From: Methylibium sp964622685
GTDB taxonomy: Bacteria > Pseudomonadota > Gammaproteobacteria > Burkholderiales > Burkholderiaceae_C
Assembly: GCA_964622685.1 (NCBI GenBank)
Contig: CAZUUU010000215.1
Coordinates: 1-5,453, forward strand
DNA: 5,453 nt
Direction of reading: 5' to 3'
Numbering within the stretch: position 1 is the first letter of the stretch; the number at the start of each line of letters is the position of its first letter. Positions 3,338 to 5,453 of this stretch are shown here, piece by piece. The notes beneath the pieces were generated by a model. The model saw nothing but the letters and a program-made list of their open reading frames with translations. It ran no database searches and was not told where the DNA came from. Position numbers and translations under genes: made by a program.

Positions 3338-5453
3338 ATGGCCGTGACCACCGTCGCACAATTGGCCGCCGAGCTCAACCGGCCGGCCGCGACGCTGCTC
3401 GAGCAGCTGCATTCCGCCGGCGTCGCCAAGGCGTCGAGCGACGATGCCTTGACCGAAGGCGACAAGGAGCGCCTGCTCGACTACCTGCGCAGCGCGCACG
3501 GCACCAGCGCCGGCGGCGAGCGCAAGAAGATCACGCTCACCAAGAAGTCGACCACCGAGATCAAGCAGGCCGATGCTTCCGGCAAGGCGCGCACGATCCA
3601 GGTCGAGGTGCGCAAGAAGCGCGTCTTCGTCAAGCGTGACGAAGCCCCGGCGGCCGAGGAGGCCGCGCCGGTCGCGCCCGTGATCGACGAGGCCGAGCTC
3701 CGCAAGCGCGAGGAAGAAGCGAGCCGCCAGGCCGAGCTGCTGCGCCGCCAGGAAGAAGACCTGGCCGAGAAGCGCCGCGCCCGCGAGGCCCAGGAGCAGG
3801 CCGAGCGCGACGCCGCCGAGCAGCGCCAGCGCGCCGCCGCCGAGCAGGCCGCCGCCGCGCTCGCCGCTGCGGCCGAGGTGCCGGCCGGCAAGAAGGACAA
3901 GGCGGCCGCTGCGCCCGCCGCGGCGGCCCCGGTGGTTCCTGCCGCCCCGGCCGAGCCGGTCAAGCCCGCGGTGCGCGTCGTCAAGGCGGCCGACATCGAG
4001 GCCGAAGAGAAGCTCAAGGCCGCCGAGCTGGCCAAGCGCCGCAAGGCGGCCGAGGACGAGGCCTCGGCGATCCGCGCGATGATGAACGCGCCGAAGAAGG
4101 TGCTCGTCGCGAAGAAGCCCGAAGAGCCGAAGCCGGCCGAGGGCATCAAGGGCACGATCCACAAGCCCACCGCCAAGCCGGGCGCCCCCACGGCCCCGGG
4201 CGCGGCCAAGCCGGGCGACAAGAAGTCGGTCAAGTCCGAGAAGCTGTCATCCAGCTGGGCCGACGATGCGGCCAAGAAGCGTGCCGCGCTGAAGGGCCGC
4301 TCCGACACCGGTGGGCGCGGTGGCTGGAAGGCGCCGCGCGGCGGGCGCCGTGGCGATCGCGGCGACGGCATGTCGTCCGCCCCGATCCAGGTCGAGGCGC
4401 AGGTCCACGAGGTGCACGTGCCCGAGACCATCTCGGTCGCCGACCTTGCGCACAAGATGAGCGTCAAGGCCTCCGAGGTCATCAAGCAGCTGATGAAGCT
4501 GGGCCAGATGGTCACGATCAACCAGCAGCTCGACCAGGAGACCGCGATGATCCTGGTCGAGGAGATGGGCCACAAGGCCTTTGCGGCCAAGCTCGACGAC
4601 CCGGATGCCTTCCTCGAGGAGGAAGCCGCGGTGTCCGAGGCCGAGATGCTGCCGCGCGCGCCGGTGGTCACCGTGATGGGCCACGTCGACCACGGCAAGA
4701 CCTCGCTGCTCGACTACATCCGCACCACGCGCGTGGCGGCGGGCGAGGCCGGCGGGATCACGCAGCACATCGGGGCCTACCACGTGGAGACCCCGCGCGG
4801 CATGATCACCTTCCTCGACACGCCGGGCCACGAGGCCTTCACGGCCATGCGTGCCCGCGGCGCCAAGGCGACCGACCTGGTGATCCTGGTCGTGGCCGCC
4901 GACGACGGCGTCATGCCGCAGACCAAGGAAGCGATCCACCACGCCAAGGCGGCCGAGGTGCCGCTGGTCGTGGCCATCAACAAGATCGACAAGCCCGGCC
5001 ACAACATCGAGCGCGTGCGCAGCGAGCTGATCGCCGAGCAGGTCGTGCCCGAGGACTTCGGCGGCGACTCGCCGTTCGTGCAGGTGTCGGCCAAGACCGG
5101 CCAGGGCATCGACGACCTGCTGGAGCAGGTGCTGCTGCAGGCCGAGGTGCTGGAGCTCAAGGCGCAGAAGGACGCGCCGGCCAAGGGCCTGGTCATCGAG
5201 GCGCAGCTCGACAAGGGCCGCGGCCCCGTGGCCACGGTGCTGGTGCAGAGCGGCACGCTCAAGCGCGGCGACGTGGTGCTGGCCGGCTCGACCTACGGCC
5301 GCGTGCGCGCGATGCTCGACGAAAACGGCAAGCCGGCCAACGAGGCCGGGCCTTCCATCCCGGTCGAGATCCAGGGCCTGACCGAGGTGCCGCAGGCCGG
5401 CGACGAGTTCATGGTGCTGTCCGACGAGCGCCGTGCGCGCGAAATCGCGACCT
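3338..5453 (+). CDS. infB: Translation initiation factor IF-2 (3' end outside window)
   Basis: IF2 is the GTPase that brings initiator fMet-tRNA to the 30S subunit and promotes 50S joining. The first 705 codons are present and the frame stays open to the right edge. Domains in order: a small IF2 N-terminal domain (about 1-55, MAVTTVAQLAAELN); a conserved KKITLTKKSTTEIKQ segment (64-78) ahead of VRKKRVFVKRD; a highly charged Glu/Arg/Gln helix or coiled coil (about 118-190); an Ala/Pro/Lys linker; an Arg/Gly patch (320-344); and a second IF2_N domain (about 362-415, ETISVADLAHKM). The G domain has G1 GHVDHGKT 448-455, G2 GGITQHIGA 472-480 with T475, G3 DTPGHE 494-499, G4 NKID 548-551 and G5 SAK 584-586. 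Domain II starts near 617 (LDKGRGPVATVLVQSGTLKRGD). Missing are the rest of domain II, domain III and the fMet-tRNA-binding C-terminal domains. The region before G1 is roughly 50 residues longer than I recall for E. coli. ATG 3338 is supported by AAGGA 9 nt upstream. Confidence 0.97.
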   Translation, partial: MAVTTVAQLAAELNRPAATLLEQLHSAGVAKASSDDALTEGDKERLLDYLRSAHGTSAGGERKKITLTKKSTTEIKQADASGKARTIQVEVRKKRVFVKRDEAPAAEEAAPVAPVIDEAELRKREEEASRQAELLRRQEEDLAEKRRAREAQEQAERDAAEQRQRAAAEQAAAALAAAAEVPAGKKDKAAAAPAAAAPVVPAAPAEPVKPAVRVVKAADIEAEEKLKAAELAKRRKAAEDEASAIRAMMNAPKKVLVAKKPEEPKPAEGIKGTIHKPTAKPGAPTAPGAAKPGDKKSVKSEKLSSSWADDAAKKRAALKGRSDTGGRGGWKAPRGGRRGDRGDGMSSAPIQVEAQVHEVHVPETISVADLAHKMSVKASEVIKQLMKLGQMVTINQQLDQETAMILVEEMGHKAFAAKLDDPDAFLEEEAAVSEAEMLPRAPVVTVMGHVDHGKTSLLDYIRTTRVAAGEAGGITQHIGAYHVETPRGMITFLDTPGHEAFTAMRARGAKATDLVILVVAADDGVMPQTKEAIHHAKAAEVPLVVAINKIDKPGHNIERVRSELIAEQVVPEDFGGDSPFVQVSAKTGQGIDDLLEQVLLQAEVLELKAQKDAPAKGLVIEAQLDKGRGPVATVLVQSGTLKRGDVVLAGSTYGRVRAMLDENGKPANEAGPSIPVEIQGLTEVPQAGDEFMVLSDERRAREIAT

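Noticed and set aside
1783..3465. A 560-codon open frame antisense to nusA, and other long antisense frames opposite fabI and infB
   Set aside because: They lie opposite well-identified conserved genes, have repetitive Leu/Arg/Asp/Gly-rich translations with no recognisable domain, and are expected where high-GC third positions suppress stop codons on the complementary strand.
4079..4084. Internal start for a shorter IF2 isoform at the double ATG (residues 248-249)
   Set aside because: Enterobacteria do make shorter IF2 forms from internal starts, but no Shine-Dalgarno sequence is suitably placed here. The ATGs sit in an ordinary conserved-looking segment.

Overview
This window looks like a core chromosomal region of a high-GC betaproteobacterium, most likely Burkholderiales. 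The case rests on strong G/C bias at third codon positions, the rimP-nusA-infB gene order, and the style of the FabI, NusA and IF2 sequences. That is inference from protein character, since no rRNA or other species marker is present. I see no insertion sequence, phage gene, CRISPR array, tRNA or compositional island.

Layout: (1) positions 1-245, plus strand, hold the last 80 residues of an Orn/Lys/Arg decarboxylase-family enzyme. (2) Positions 252-1037, minus strand, hold a complete fabI (enoyl-ACP reductase, 261 aa). It converges on the decarboxylase with only 6 bp between the stop codons, and a perfect 7-bp inverted repeat covers both stops. (3) Positions 1038-1261 are the only sizeable intergenic stretch. 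It separates the divergent fabI and rimP genes and holds two adjacent inverted repeats, a good sigma70-type promoter pointing toward rimP (TTGCCG, 17 bp, TACAAT), and a hairpin with a nine-T run inside the rimP leader that looks like an intrinsic terminator or attenuator. (4) Positions 1262-5453, plus strand, hold rimP (177 aa), nusA (492 aa, ATGA overlap with rimP) and the first 705 codons of infB, which runs off the right edge.

How the genes work together: rimP-nusA-infB is the classic operon joining 30S subunit maturation (RimP), transcription elongation, pausing and termination (NusA) and translation initiation (IF2). One main promoter before rimP probably serves all three, with expression gated at the leader hairpin. 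NusA modulates intrinsic termination, so the operon's own product could act on that hairpin; this is an inference. fabI belongs to fatty acid synthesis and the decarboxylase to amino acid or polyamine metabolism. They appear to be neighbours only.

I found no undescribed multi-gene system. The observations most worth checking are regulatory: the terminator-like element close behind the rimP promoter, the hairpin shared by the convergent stops, and the paired inverted repeats between fabI and rimP.
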